Notes under the pieces: generated by a model
Seen by the model: only the letters and a program-made list of their open reading frames with translations
The model's database searches: none
Told to the model about the DNA's origin: nothing
DNA from: Collinsella sp. BG-O-102
GTDB lineage: Bacteria; Actinomycetota; Coriobacteriia; Coriobacteriales; Coriobacteriaceae
Length of the DNA: 64,000 nt
NCBI RefSeq assembly: GCF_023656745.1
Contig: NZ_JAMOKO010000003.1
Span: 1 to 64,000, forward strand
Reading direction: 5' to 3'
Position numbers and translations under genes: made by a program
Shown here: piece after piece, positions 33,953 to 43,082 of the stretch
Layout of the letters: each line of letters starts with the position of its first letter
How positions within the stretch are numbered: position 1 is the first letter of the stretch

Positions 33953-35167
33953 ATGAAATACGACTTTAGCTCGCTAATCGATCGCCACGGCATGGACTCC
34001 ATCGCCGTTGACTCCTGGGGCGAGATCCCCGGTATGGCTCCGAACGCACCCGACGAGGGCTTCGACCGCATTCCCATGTGGGTGGCCGACATGAATTTTG
34101 CCACGGTGCCCACGGTCCAGGAGCACATCATTCAGCGCGCTCAGCATCCCATGTTTGGCTACTTTAACCCGCGCTCCGAGTATTTCGACCGCATCATCGA
34201 ATGGCAGAGCCGCCGCAATGGCGTCGAGGGTCTGCGCCCTGAACATATCGGCTACGAAAACGGCGTGCTGGGCGGTGTCGTGTCGACGCTGCGTGCGTAT
34301 GTTCAGCCAGGCGATGCGGTGCTGGTCCACAGCCCTACCTACATCGGCTTTACCAAGTCCATCGAGGCCGCGGGCTATCGTATTGTCCACAGCCCGCTTA
34401 AGCTCGACGACCAGGGCGTGTGGCGTATGGACTTTGAGGACATGGAGCACAAGCTCGCCCAAAACCACATCCATGCCGCGGTGTTCTGCTCGCCGCACAA
34501 TCCCTGCGGCCGCGTATGGGAGCGCGACGAGATTGAGCGCGCCATGGACATCTATTGCCAGCACGATTGCGTGGTGATTTCGGACGAGATTTGGTCCGAT
34601 ATCATCCTGCCGGGGCACAAGCACATCCCGACGCAGTCGGTGAGCGAGGATGCCCGCATGCGCACGGTTGCCCTCTATGCGCCGAGCAAGACGTTCAACC
34701 TGGCGGGCTTGGTCGGCAGCTACCACATCATCTATAACGAGACGCTGCGCGACCGCGTGTGCGCCGTGTCCAACAAGACCCACTACAACGAGATGAACGT
34801 CCTCTCCATGCACGCGCTTATCGGTGCCTACCAGCCGCAAGGCTACGAGTGGGTGGACGAGCTCAACCAGGTGCTTGCCGGCAATATCGAGTACTTCTGC
34901 GATTACGTGGACGAGCATTTTGAGGGCGTGTCCTATTCGCGTCCGCAGGGCACGTACATGGTGTTTCTGGACTGCACCGAGTGGTGCCGAGAGCATGGCC
35001 GCGATATTCAGTGGTTGCTCGATGAGGGGGCACGCGTGGGCGTGGGGTATCAGGACGGCCGCCCGTTCCACGGACCCTGCCACATTCGCGTGAATCTGGC
35101 GCTGCCGCTTTCGCGCGTAAGGGAGGCGTGCGACCGCCTGGACCGCTACGTTTTTAATGCACGGTAA
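33953..35167 (+). CDS. MalY/PatB-type PLP C-S lyase / aminotransferase
   Basis: A 404-residue fold-type I PLP enzyme; GGGAG seven bases before ATG 33953. MalY/PatB features: IPMWVADMNFATVP near the start, NGVLGGVVSTLRAYVQPGD, SPHNPCGRVW, ISDEIWSDI and the PLP Lys in APSKTFNLAGL. The family cleaves cystathionine or cysteine conjugates (releasing H2S or thiols) or transaminates. Single-gene unit; a GC-rich hairpin follows at 35180. Confidence 0.9.
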   Translation: MKYDFSSLIDRHGMDSIAVDSWGEIPGMAPNAPDEGFDRIPMWVADMNFATVPTVQEHIIQRAQHPMFGYFNPRSEYFDRIIEWQSRRNGVEGLRPEHIGYENGVLGGVVSTLRAYVQPGDAVLVHSPTYIGFTKSIEAAGYRIVHSPLKLDDQGVWRMDFEDMEHKLAQNHIHAAVFCSPHNPCGRVWERDEIERAMDIYCQHDCVVISDEIWSDIILPGHKHIPTQSVSEDARMRTVALYAPSKTFNLAGLVGSYHIIYNETLRDRVCAVSNKTHYNEMNVLSMHALIGAYQPQGYEWVDELNQVLAGNIEYFCDYVDEHFEGVSYSRPQGTYMVFLDCTEWCREHGRDIQWLLDEGARVGVGYQDGRPFHGPCHIRVNLALPLSRVREACDRLDRYVFNAR

Positions 35168-35179
35168 GTGAGCACTGCA

Positions 35180-35217
35180 TGTGGGGCCTTCTGCCAAGTC
35201 GGCTGGAAGGTCCCACA
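35180..35217 (+). terminator. Hairpin after the C-S lyase gene (weak terminator)
   Basis: TGTGGGGCCTTC pairs with GAAGGTCCCACA (one G-T pair), with GCC/GGC continuing inside. No T-run follows, so termination is uncertain. Confidence 0.45.
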
Positions 35218-35311
35218 CGGTAAAGCGCCTGTAACAATTGGGCACTCGTGTGGTTTTGTTTGCTATTATCTTTAACCATTTAAGTCTGTAAACAGGATCG
35301 TATGGAGCTCG

Positions 35312-36181
35312 ATGAAAAGATCCCGTCGCTCGGTTGCCATTTCGTTGTTTGTTGCGCTTGCAGTGGCGAGCGTCTTTGTCGTAGCGATAGCTGGCTGTTC
35401 CGGGTCGAATGACGGAGCCTCGACATCTGCATTAGAAGGTCTGGACGCCTCGCAAGTCAAAGACGACGACCTTAAGACGCTCAACGTCGGAAGCGACCTC
35501 TATCCACCGTTTGTGTATACCGACGAGTACGGCGATATCGTTGGCCTGGATGTCGAGATATTGACCGAGGCTTTGGCTCGCATTGGTTACAAGCCAAAAT
35601 ACCAGCTGATTGACTGGGAAAAGAAGAAGGAGCTGCTGGCGAGCGGCGAACTCGATTGTGTCATGGGCAGCTTTAGTATGACGGGTCGCGAAAACGAATA
35701 TCGTTGGGCCGGCCCGTACCTTGCGAGCCGCCAGGTGGTCGCGGTCGATCCCCAGAGCGATATCTACACGCTTGCCGATCTTGAGGATAAGATCGTGGCG
35801 GTTCAGTCCACCACCAAGCCCGAGGACATTTTGCTCAATCGCATAAATGAAAACGTTCCGCAGATCAAGGAACTCTACAGCTTTTCGGACGGTTCATACC
35901 TGAACCCGGCGCTCGTCGAGGGCCTGGTCGACGCCATCGCCGCGCATGAGTCCTCGCTGCTCACCTACGAAAAAGACTATGGTGTGACATATCGCATTTT
36001 GGATGAGCCGCTGCTAGAGGTCGGTTTGGGCACCGCTTTCGATATCAACGATACGCGTGGCATCGACGTCAAGCTCACTCATGCCTACCAAGAAATGCTT
36101 GCCGATGGCACCATGGAACGCCTGGTGTCAAAGTACTTCGATGACCCTTCGCCATTTTTGAATATGGAGGGCCTGTCATGA
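35312..36181 (+). CDS. Solute-binding lipoprotein, sensor partner of a hybrid kinase
   Basis: A 289-residue lipoprotein: signal ending VVAIAGC (Cys29), then an SBP_bac_3 (amino-acid-binding) fold with VGSDLYPPFVYTDEYGDIVG, DCVMGSFSMTGREN and FDDPSPF at the end. No ABC permease or ATPase is nearby; instead its stop overlaps the next gene's start as ATGA. It therefore most likely binds a small amino-acid-like ligand and feeds the kinase rather than a transporter. Compare 38962-41766, where the same kind of domain is fused to the kinase. Confidence 0.88.
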   Translation: MKRSRRSVAISLFVALAVASVFVVAIAGCSGSNDGASTSALEGLDASQVKDDDLKTLNVGSDLYPPFVYTDEYGDIVGLDVEILTEALARIGYKPKYQLIDWEKKKELLASGELDCVMGSFSMTGRENEYRWAGPYLASRQVVAVDPQSDIYTLADLEDKIVAVQSTTKPEDILLNRINENVPQIKELYSFSDGSYLNPALVEGLVDAIAAHESSLLTYEKDYGVTYRILDEPLLEVGLGTAFDINDTRGIDVKLTHAYQEMLADGTMERLVSKYFDDPSPFLNMEGLS

Positions 36182-38370
36182 TCGATGCGCCCGACCACGC
36201 TGCTCAGGAGCGGGGCAATCGTTCGGCAGGGGCATGGCTCCTTGTCGCTCTGCTGGGGATAGCGCTCTCGGTTGTTGCCGGCATGATGAGCTACGGTTAC
36301 ACGACGGCCCAAGCCGAGCAGCGCTTTGCCGACGTTGTCGATTACGTGGCGACGCAGAGCCTTTCCTACGATGCATTCAATAGCGCCTATACGACCAAAA
36401 ACCTGATACGCGTTATGGAGATCGCCGGAGAGGCAGCGCGCGATATGGAGCGCGACGGTTCGGTGGATAACGCCATGCTGGAGCAATACGCCGACCAGTT
36501 CAACGTGAGCGCGCTGATCGTGACGGACGCATCGGGCAATTTGGTGTCCGAGTCCTCGACGGGCGATGTGGACTACGGGTCGCTCGCTACGTATCTCAAA
36601 GAATCACCCGTGCTGGAGGTGGCAACTCATCCGCTTAAGTCCTATACCGCCCGCATCACGCTTGCGGATGATTCGGTCGCAGACATTGGCTGCGTGACTC
36701 GGCAGGATGGCGAGGGCATCGTTATCGCGGTAAGGCATCAGAGCGCGAAAGCGGTTGCAAGCAATACACTCAAACTGCAGAGCTTGCTTGATGGCTATGA
36801 AACCATCGATAGCGGCAATATCGTGATCGAAAGCGACGGCAAGGTCGTTGCGACCAATGCCGTTGAACCCACCGTATTGGGCGTGTTCGATCTGCCTGCG
36901 ACGGATGTCTTTATTGTCGACGGTATTAAGGATCGATGCCTGGCTGGTAAGGTCAGATTGGTTAACGCCGACGGCGAGTGGTATTTGGGCACATTTGGAA
37001 AAGCGCACAAATTCTATGTGTACACCTATGCCTCGGCGCAGCGCTACTTTGAGGTCGCCGCGGCTGTTGCCGCCGGCGTGCTGGTGCTCTACGGCGGTGT
37101 TATAGCCGTTGTTGTGACGGTGCGTCGCCGCGCTGATCGTCGACGTTTGACGGACTTGCTGCAGCAGGAGCGCGACTATGGCGACAAGCTGGCAAAGGCG
37201 GCGTGTGAGGCCTCGTCTGCCAACTCGGCAAAGACGGAGTTTTTGCGTCGCATGAGCCACGATCTGCGCACGCCCATCAACGGCATTCGCGGCATGGTCG
37301 AGGTTGGCGATGCCAATGCGGACGATCTGCAAAAGCAGACTGAGTGCCGCTCAAAGATCTGGACGGCATCGGGACTGCTGCTCGACCTTGCCAACGAGGC
37401 CCTGGATATGAGTCGCCTGGAGAGCGGGCAAATCGATCTGGAGCTTGTTCCCACAAACTTGGTGACCCTCAACCACGAGGTGCGCGATATTCTGGAGCGC
37501 CAGGCCGAGGAGCGTCTGGTGACAATTATCTGCGACCAGCAGACGCTTAATCATCCCTATGCGCGGGTGAGCGTGACGCACCTCAAGCGCTTGTTGCTCA
37601 ATATTGCCGGCAATGCCGTCAAGTACAACCGCCAGGGCGGCTATGTTCGCCTGGTGTGCCGCGAGGTGGAGCCAGCGGATGGCGTCCCCGTCTATGAATA
37701 CACGATCGCCGACAACGGTATTGGCATGAGCGAGGAGTTCCAACAGCGCCTCTACGAGCCGTTTTGCCGTGAGGGGCAACAGGTGGAAGGCGCTTCATCG
37801 GGAACTGGCCTGGGCGCGCCTATCGCAAAACAGTTGGTCGAGCTTATGGGCGGAACCATGAGTTTTACGAGCGTCTTGGGGCAGGGGACGACGTTTACCA
37901 TCCGCCTGCCGTTCGAGAAATGCAAGCGCTCCGAGATTCCTCAGGCTGTGCGCGTGGACGCGGGAGACGGCGATGCACTCCAGGGCTTGCGCGTTTTGCT
38001 CGTAGAGGATAACGATCTGAATGCCGAGATCGCGCAGTTTACGCTCAGCCGTGCCGGTGCCGTCGTGACACACGCTAGGGATGGTGAGTCTGCCGTCGAG
38101 ATGTTTGCCGCGAGCGTGCCGCACGAGTACGACGTGGTGTTGATGGACATCATGATGCCGGGCATCGATGGCCTTGAGGCCACACGTCAGATTCGAGCAC
38201 TCGATCGCGAGGATGCCGCGACCACGCCGATTATCGCCGTGAGCGCCAACGCCTTTGCCGACGACCGCAGGCTTTCGCGTGAGGCGGGCATGAACGCGCA
38301 CCTGAGTAAACCCGTGAGCTCGCAGGAGCTCATTGAGGCGCTTGCGCACATAGCCGCCGACGCTCTATAA
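36178..38370 (+). CDS. Hybrid sensor histidine kinase with receiver
   Basis: A 730-residue kinase: membrane helix ~20-40, outside sensor region ~45-285, second helix ~290-312, HisKA with FLRRMSHDLRTPINGIRG near residue 360, N box LLNIAGNAVKYNRQ, ATP lid DNGIGMS and GTGLGAPIA, then a receiver with EDNDLNAE and phospho-Asp in VVLMDIMMPG. No HPt or DNA-binding output is attached or adjacent. Coupled by a 4-base overlap to its solute-binding lipoprotein. A strong terminator follows. Confidence 0.92.
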   Translation: MIDAPDHAAQERGNRSAGAWLLVALLGIALSVVAGMMSYGYTTAQAEQRFADVVDYVATQSLSYDAFNSAYTTKNLIRVMEIAGEAARDMERDGSVDNAMLEQYADQFNVSALIVTDASGNLVSESSTGDVDYGSLATYLKESPVLEVATHPLKSYTARITLADDSVADIGCVTRQDGEGIVIAVRHQSAKAVASNTLKLQSLLDGYETIDSGNIVIESDGKVVATNAVEPTVLGVFDLPATDVFIVDGIKDRCLAGKVRLVNADGEWYLGTFGKAHKFYVYTYASAQRYFEVAAAVAAGVLVLYGGVIAVVVTVRRRADRRRLTDLLQQERDYGDKLAKAACEASSANSAKTEFLRRMSHDLRTPINGIRGMVEVGDANADDLQKQTECRSKIWTASGLLLDLANEALDMSRLESGQIDLELVPTNLVTLNHEVRDILERQAEERLVTIICDQQTLNHPYARVSVTHLKRLLLNIAGNAVKYNRQGGYVRLVCREVEPADGVPVYEYTIADNGIGMSEEFQQRLYEPFCREGQQVEGASSGTGLGAPIAKQLVELMGGTMSFTSVLGQGTTFTIRLPFEKCKRSEIPQAVRVDAGDGDALQGLRVLLVEDNDLNAEIAQFTLSRAGAVVTHARDGESAVEMFAASVPHEYDVVLMDIMMPGIDGLEATRQIRALDREDAATTPIIAVSANAFADDRRLSREAGMNAHLSKPVSSQELIEALAHIAADAL

Positions 38371-38372
38371 GC

Positions 38373-38418
38373 ATATGGCCTGGTTCCAAGGTGGGTTGGA
38401 ACCAGGCCATATTGTTAT
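38373..38418 (+). terminator. Strong terminator after the hybrid kinase
   Basis: A perfect 17-base stem (ATATGGCCTGGTTCCAA with its complement at 38396-38412) with a 6-base loop, followed by TGTTATT. It separates the convergent oxidase gene. Confidence 0.85.
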
Positions 38419-38439
38419 TGATGAGGCCTGCTGAGGGGC

Positions 38440-38919
38440 TTACTTTTCCTGAATCTGCTTGCCGCAAAGATGCTCAATCGTAATCTCGTAGAGCTGGACG
38501 CCCTTAATGTCCTTGGCGATTTCCTCTTCGACTTCCTCGGCGGAAGGGTAGTACTTAAGGGCGAGCTGGCGGACTTTGTCTTCGATAAACGCGGGAGTGT
38601 CGTTCGCCAGGCGACAGCGGCCAAAGACCACGGTACTCATAACGTAGGGAGCCCAGTCACCGTCCTTGTGCCACTCGTTGCCGTAAACGGTAAAGCAGAC
38701 CTTGTCATCGCGCTTGAGTGCGTCGACCTTGTGGCCGGCTTTGGCGCCATGGAAATAAATCTTGTCGTGCTCGGCGTCAAAGAAGTAGTTGACGGGAATG
38801 GCGTACGGGTAGCCATCGTCGCCGTTGACGGCAAAGACGCCGCGCTTGCAGGTAGCGAGCAGTTCGCGCGCTTCCTCGTCAGTGATGGCGCGTTTCTTTC
38901 GACGTAAGGGCCTAAACAT
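38440..38919 (-). CDS. Pyridoxamine 5'-phosphate oxidase-like (NimA-type) FMN-binding protein
   Basis: A 159-residue split-barrel flavin protein; AAGGA eight bases before ATG 38919. Typical features are ITDEEARELLATCKRGVFAV, GYPYAIPVNYFFD, KIYFHGAKAGHKVDALK and VCFTVYG. This subgroup includes NimA-like nitroimidazole-inactivating proteins and heme or F420/FMN oxidases. Substrate is not predictable. It lies between two hybrid kinase genes and is co-directional with the second. Confidence 0.88.
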   Translation of the reverse strand: MFRPLRRKKRAITDEEARELLATCKRGVFAVNGDDGYPYAIPVNYFFDAEHDKIYFHGAKAGHKVDALKRDDKVCFTVYGNEWHKDGDWAPYVMSTVVFGRCRLANDTPAFIEDKVRQLALKYYPSAEEVEEEIAKDIKGVQLYEITIEHLCGKQIQEK

Positions 38920-38961
38920 CGTTGGCTTCCTTTCTGGTCGTGCGTGGTGGTTGAGCACAAA

Positions 38962-41766
38962 CTATAGCGAAACGGATCCGTTTTTCTTGATGCGGGCGAG
39001 TATGTTTTTGAGCTTGTTAAAGTCGAGCGGTTTGGACAGATGGGCGTTCATGCCGGCGTCGTGTGCCGCCTTGGCGTCCTCGGCAAAGGCATTGGCGGTG
39101 AGCGCGATGATGGGGATATCGGCTGCATCGACCTTCTCGCTCAGGCGAATCGCGCGGGTTGCCTCGTAACCGTCCATGTCCGGCATCATAATGTCCATCA
39201 GGATCGCATCGAAGCTGCCGGCGGGATGAGACAGGTACAGATCGACGACTTCGTTGCCGTTGACGGCGCGGGTGACCACGACGCCCTCGGATTCTAGCAG
39301 CGTCTGGGCAATCTCGGCATTCAATTCGTTGTCTTCGGCGAGCAGCACGTTCATGTCGGCGAGCGAGCAGTCGAGCGCCCTCTCGACCGTATTCGCCCGC
39401 GCCCGGGGGTTCTTGTCGATATCGAGCGGAATTTCCACGTAGAACGTGGTGCCCGCATGGAGTTCGCTGGTGACTTCGATGGTGCCGCCCATCAGTTCAA
39501 TAAGCGACTTGACGATTGGCATGCCCATGCCGGTTCCTTGGAACTTGCTGCGCGCATCGTCACCTTCTTGGGCAAACGGCTCATAGATATGCTTTAAAAA
39601 CTCGGGAGCCATGCCAATGCCGGTATCCGAAACGCTAAAGCAAAAGAGCGCGCGCCCGTTATCGAGTGGCTTGGTCTTTGAGCTAAAGGTGACGGAGCCG
39701 CCGTGCCTGTTGTACTTAATGCTGTTGTCTAACAGGTTGATCATGATCTGTCGGATATGGATGGGACTGCCGACCATGTATGGCCCCGTGGCGTATGGCA
39801 GACTATTGTCCTGCATGGTGATGCCGTTATCGGATGCGCGGAGCTTGCACAGAACCAGCGTATTGTCACAGAGCTCTTTGAGGTTAAAAGGCGCATGCTC
39901 CAGTGTTAGCTTGCGGTCTTCGATTTTGCCCATCTCGAGGATGTCGTTGATCAGCGAGAGCAGGTGATTGGCGGCAACGCGCGCCTTGGCACGGCTCTCG
40001 CGGGCGACTTGCATATCGCCTTCCTTCAATTCCTCGATCTCGATAAGGCCCAGGATACCGTTGAGCGGCGTACGGATGTCGTGGCTCATGCGCGTGAGGA
40101 ATGCCGTCTTAGCAGCGTTGGCAGCATCGGCTTTTTTGCGCTCGGTTCGAGCGCGCACGAGCGCCCAGATGAGCAGGACGATGCCGACCGACAACATACC
40201 GATGAGGGTAGCTGCAATGGCGGTGCGGTTGCGGTGGAGAAACTGGAACGTGTCCGATTCTTGCGCCGTGTACGACGTTGAGGAGTAATTGCTTGCGGAG
40301 AGCGATTCTCCGGCATTGATGATGCCCTTGTTGATGATTCCCGACAGCTCGGGTTTTCCGCGCGAAATCCAGCACGAGAGCTCACGGGTGTCAGGGAGTT
40401 CGGCCGTCTCGCAGTCCTCGAGATCATAACGGTCACCGATGGTTTTTACGCGTGAACTGGGAGCGACGATGCAGTGCGCCGTTCCCTTCCTGAGGGCGTC
40501 GAACGCTTCATCGTCGGATTGGTATTCGGTCACGGTCGCTGTGGGGAACAGACTTTCAAGTACATTTCGGTTGATAATCGATGATTTGGTGCAGGCGATG
40601 TTCTGAAGGTCTTTGTTCAGGTTGCTTCCGGTGTGGATGGCGGTGAGGGATATAGTCCCCAACGATACCGACTGCACAACGCCCGATTGCTCGGCAAACC
40701 AGTAATCTCGGTATATTGGCAGCGCAACGTCTATGCTTCCCTTTGACAGGGCCTTCGACATCATCTTGTAGCTATCAAAGGCGACGGTTTTGACCGTAAT
40801 GCCAAATTGATCGTGCAGCGTCGTTGCAAGCGATGCGAGCGAGCCTTCCATTTCGCCGTCTTCGTCTTCGTTGCAGTAGGGGAGTTTGCCCGTAATGTAG
40901 CCGAGCGTGATGGTGTTGCCATTTGCTTTGAGCCAGGAGCGTTCGGGGATGTTGAGCGATGATGAACCGCTGTTTTGGGTCGAGTAGTTAGATTTGACTT
41001 CGTCGTTATAGCGTGGGTTGACGCGGGCGATTGCCGTCATGGCAGCATTGATGTCGTTCATCAGGTCGGAACGACTTTTGGGGACGGCAAGGTAGTAGTC
41101 GCTTGAACCAACGTAGAACATGGGCGACGCCTCGGGCGACGAAATGGTGTCGTTCATGATTGCGGCATCGACTTCGTCGTCTGCGAGCGCGTTAAAGAGA
41201 TCGGATCCTCCGTCATACTCCCTGTATGCGCAGGCGATTCCTTCGTTGGCGAGCCATTGCTGGCCAACGAAGGTTTGCATAACGCCGGGGTTGCAGCCGA
41301 TAGTGAGACCCTGGAGTGCTTGAGGGTCACCCTTTGCGAGGTCGTCGCGATCGGGCTTGGCGTAGATGTAGTAGCGCTCGGTGCCCTCGGGGTTCGAGGA
41401 AAAGAGCAGCTTTTGGGCGCGTTCCTCGGAGTAGGAGATGTTGGGCATGAGGTCGATTTCGCCTGCCTCGAGCATGTCCATAAGCTCGGTGAAGGTGCCG
41501 GAGACGTATTCGTACCGCCAGCCGGGCGTGTAGTACGACAGGGTCTGGAGGTACTCGTAGCCCCATCCCGAGAGGCGCTCGCCGGGGGTGCCGTCCTGGA
41601 AGCCCTCGTTGTTGACGAGCCAGCCGACGCGGACCGTCTTGACCTGTTGAACGGTGTTGGCGGCATAGACGGGGGCGGGCGCGGCGGCGCTCAGCACGGT
41701 AAGCGCGACAAGCACGATGACCAAGGCGCGAGATATAACTAAACGAAGGGCGACGGTAGCTCTCAC
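38962..41766 (-). CDS. EvgS-like hybrid histidine kinase with two solute-binding domains
   Basis: A ~934-residue fused sensor. GTG 41766 has AGGA six bases upstream and opens straight into a signal peptide; ATG 41799 is an alternative with no ribosome site. Two tandem SBP_bac_3 domains lie outside (residues ~45-270 starting VRVGWLVNNEGFQDG, and ~285-520 starting TLGYITGKLPYC), then a membrane helix, HisKA (FLTRMSHDIRTPLNGILG), HATPase (LLDNSIKYNRHGG, DTGIGMAP) and a receiver (EDNELNAE, AILMDIMMPDMDG). No DNA-binding regulator is adjacent. Confidence 0.9.
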   Translation of the reverse strand: MRATVALRLVISRALVIVLVALTVLSAAAPAPVYAANTVQQVKTVRVGWLVNNEGFQDGTPGERLSGWGYEYLQTLSYYTPGWRYEYVSGTFTELMDMLEAGEIDLMPNISYSEERAQKLLFSSNPEGTERYYIYAKPDRDDLAKGDPQALQGLTIGCNPGVMQTFVGQQWLANEGIACAYREYDGGSDLFNALADDEVDAAIMNDTISSPEASPMFYVGSSDYYLAVPKSRSDLMNDINAAMTAIARVNPRYNDEVKSNYSTQNSGSSSLNIPERSWLKANGNTITLGYITGKLPYCNEDEDGEMEGSLASLATTLHDQFGITVKTVAFDSYKMMSKALSKGSIDVALPIYRDYWFAEQSGVVQSVSLGTISLTAIHTGSNLNKDLQNIACTKSSIINRNVLESLFPTATVTEYQSDDEAFDALRKGTAHCIVAPSSRVKTIGDRYDLEDCETAELPDTRELSCWISRGKPELSGIINKGIINAGESLSASNYSSTSYTAQESDTFQFLHRNRTAIAATLIGMLSVGIVLLIWALVRARTERKKADAANAAKTAFLTRMSHDIRTPLNGILGLIEIEELKEGDMQVARESRAKARVAANHLLSLINDILEMGKIEDRKLTLEHAPFNLKELCDNTLVLCKLRASDNGITMQDNSLPYATGPYMVGSPIHIRQIMINLLDNSIKYNRHGGSVTFSSKTKPLDNGRALFCFSVSDTGIGMAPEFLKHIYEPFAQEGDDARSKFQGTGMGMPIVKSLIELMGGTIEVTSELHAGTTFYVEIPLDIDKNPRARANTVERALDCSLADMNVLLAEDNELNAEIAQTLLESEGVVVTRAVNGNEVVDLYLSHPAGSFDAILMDIMMPDMDGYEATRAIRLSEKVDAADIPIIALTANAFAEDAKAAHDAGMNAHLSKPLDFNKLKNILARIKKNGSVSL

Positions 41767-41853
41767 GTGCAATCCTAACGAATCGAGACAATACCGCATA
41801 AGGATACCAGCTCAGCCTGCCTAGCCGGCGGCTGCACCGCTAAACGCTCCCGC

Positions 41854-41911
41854 CCGGCAGTTGGGGACAGCCCCTTTCTGCCGGCACAAAAGGAACGTCC
41901 CTAACTGCCGG
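41854..41911. repeat. REP-like hairpin, family B
   Basis: CCGGCAGTT-g-GGGAC (41854-41868) pairs with GTCCC-t-AACTGCCGG (41897-41911). Its reverse complement strongly resembles 54127-54175 (shared TAGGGACGTTCCTTTT and TGCCGGCAG). Confidence 0.8.
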
Positions 41912-41964
41912 TTGTGGGACAATACCGAGCAAACGTGATTGGACGTCTGGGAAAAGGGGTCGCG

Positions 41965-42390
41965 ATGAACAAGTTGAGGACGCTTGCCGATGTGTTGCGA
42001 CAGGCTGGCTTTGCGCGCATCACGGGCCTGTTTCTTATCTTCTATCTGCTGTGCTCGACGGCCGTCTGGCTGTCCGAGCCCACGACCCTTACGTTTGGCG
42101 ATGGACTTTGGTTTAGCTTTGAGACGGTCTCGACGATCGGCTTTGGCGATATCCCCGCCGAAACGCCGGTTGCCCGCGGCATTACCGTTATCCTAAGCGT
42201 CATCAGTATCTTCTATATCGCCATGCTTACGGGCGTGGCGGTGAACTACTGCAATACGCTCATCAAGCTGCGCCAAAAGGACACCATGGCGCGCTTTATG
42301 GACGATCTTGAGCATTTGGAAGAGCTCGATCGTGACGAGCTCGCCGACCTGTCGCGCCGCGTGCGCGAATATCGCCGGCGCCAACGCTAG
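41965..42390 (+). CDS. Two-helix potassium channel protein
   Basis: A 141-residue K+ channel of the KcsA-like two-helix type; AAAAGGGG before ATG 41965. First helix FLIFYLLCSTAVWL, pore helix and selectivity filter STIGFGD (TVGYGD type with Phe for Tyr), second helix GITVILSVISIFYIAMLTGV, then an acidic cytoplasmic coiled-coil-like tail. No RCK domain. Likely passes K+ as a tetramer. Confidence 0.88.
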   Translation: MNKLRTLADVLRQAGFARITGLFLIFYLLCSTAVWLSEPTTLTFGDGLWFSFETVSTIGFGDIPAETPVARGITVILSVISIFYIAMLTGVAVNYCNTLIKLRQKDTMARFMDDLEHLEELDRDELADLSRRVREYRRRQR

Positions 42391-42425
42391 AACGGGCGCC
42401 GCGCGTCACGACGAGGGGGACTGAA

Positions 42426-42959
42426 ATGAATATCACCGTGTATCTGGGTGCCAGCGTCGGTAATGACCCGGCGTTTCTGCCTGCGGTACAGGAGCTGGGC
42501 AACTGGATTGGCACCAACGGCCACGCGCTGGTATACGGCGGGTCCAAATCGGGCCTGATGGGCGCGCTCGCCGATAGCGTGCTCGATGCTGGCGGACATG
42601 TGACGGGCGTGGAGCCGAGCTTTTTTATCGAGGCCGAGTTTCAGCACGACGGAATCGACGACCTTATCGTGACGAGTGATATGGCCGAGCGAAAAGCCAA
42701 GATGATTGAGCTCGGCGATGCGTTCATCGCATTTCCGGGCGGCACGGGCACACTCGAGGAGATTGCCGAGGTTATGTCCGCGGTGTCGTTGGGGCACCTG
42801 AGTGCTCCGTGCATCCTGTATAACCTGGACGGTTACTACAACGACCTCAAGGCACTGCTCGGGCACATGATTGATAAAGGGCTTTCGAGCCTGAGGCGCC
42901 AGCAGGGCATCTACTTTGCCGACGATTTGCGCGAGATTGCCTCGATTATCAACGGATAA
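42426..42959 (+). CDS. LOG-family (TIGR00730) nucleotide phosphoribohydrolase
   Basis: A 177-residue Rossmann protein. The LOG signature PGGTGTLEEI is at residues ~100-109, with VYGGSKSGLMGALAD near 38-52 and MAERKAKMIELGDAFI before it. Members hydrolyse (cytokinin) nucleoside monophosphates to base and ribose phosphate. It starts 35 bases after the channel gene and probably shares its transcript. Confidence 0.9.
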   Translation: MNITVYLGASVGNDPAFLPAVQELGNWIGTNGHALVYGGSKSGLMGALADSVLDAGGHVTGVEPSFFIEAEFQHDGIDDLIVTSDMAERKAKMIELGDAFIAFPGGTGTLEEIAEVMSAVSLGHLSAPCILYNLDGYYNDLKALLGHMIDKGLSSLRRQQGIYFADDLREIASIING

Positions 42960-43082
42960 GTCTTGAGCCTTCCTCACTGTGAATCCCAATGGTGCCGTTT
43001 GCGGCGCAGATGGTTAGCTCGTTCGGCAACGCTCGCTCTACAATAAACGTATCTATGTCGACTTTGACCGCGGGAGGGCCCG

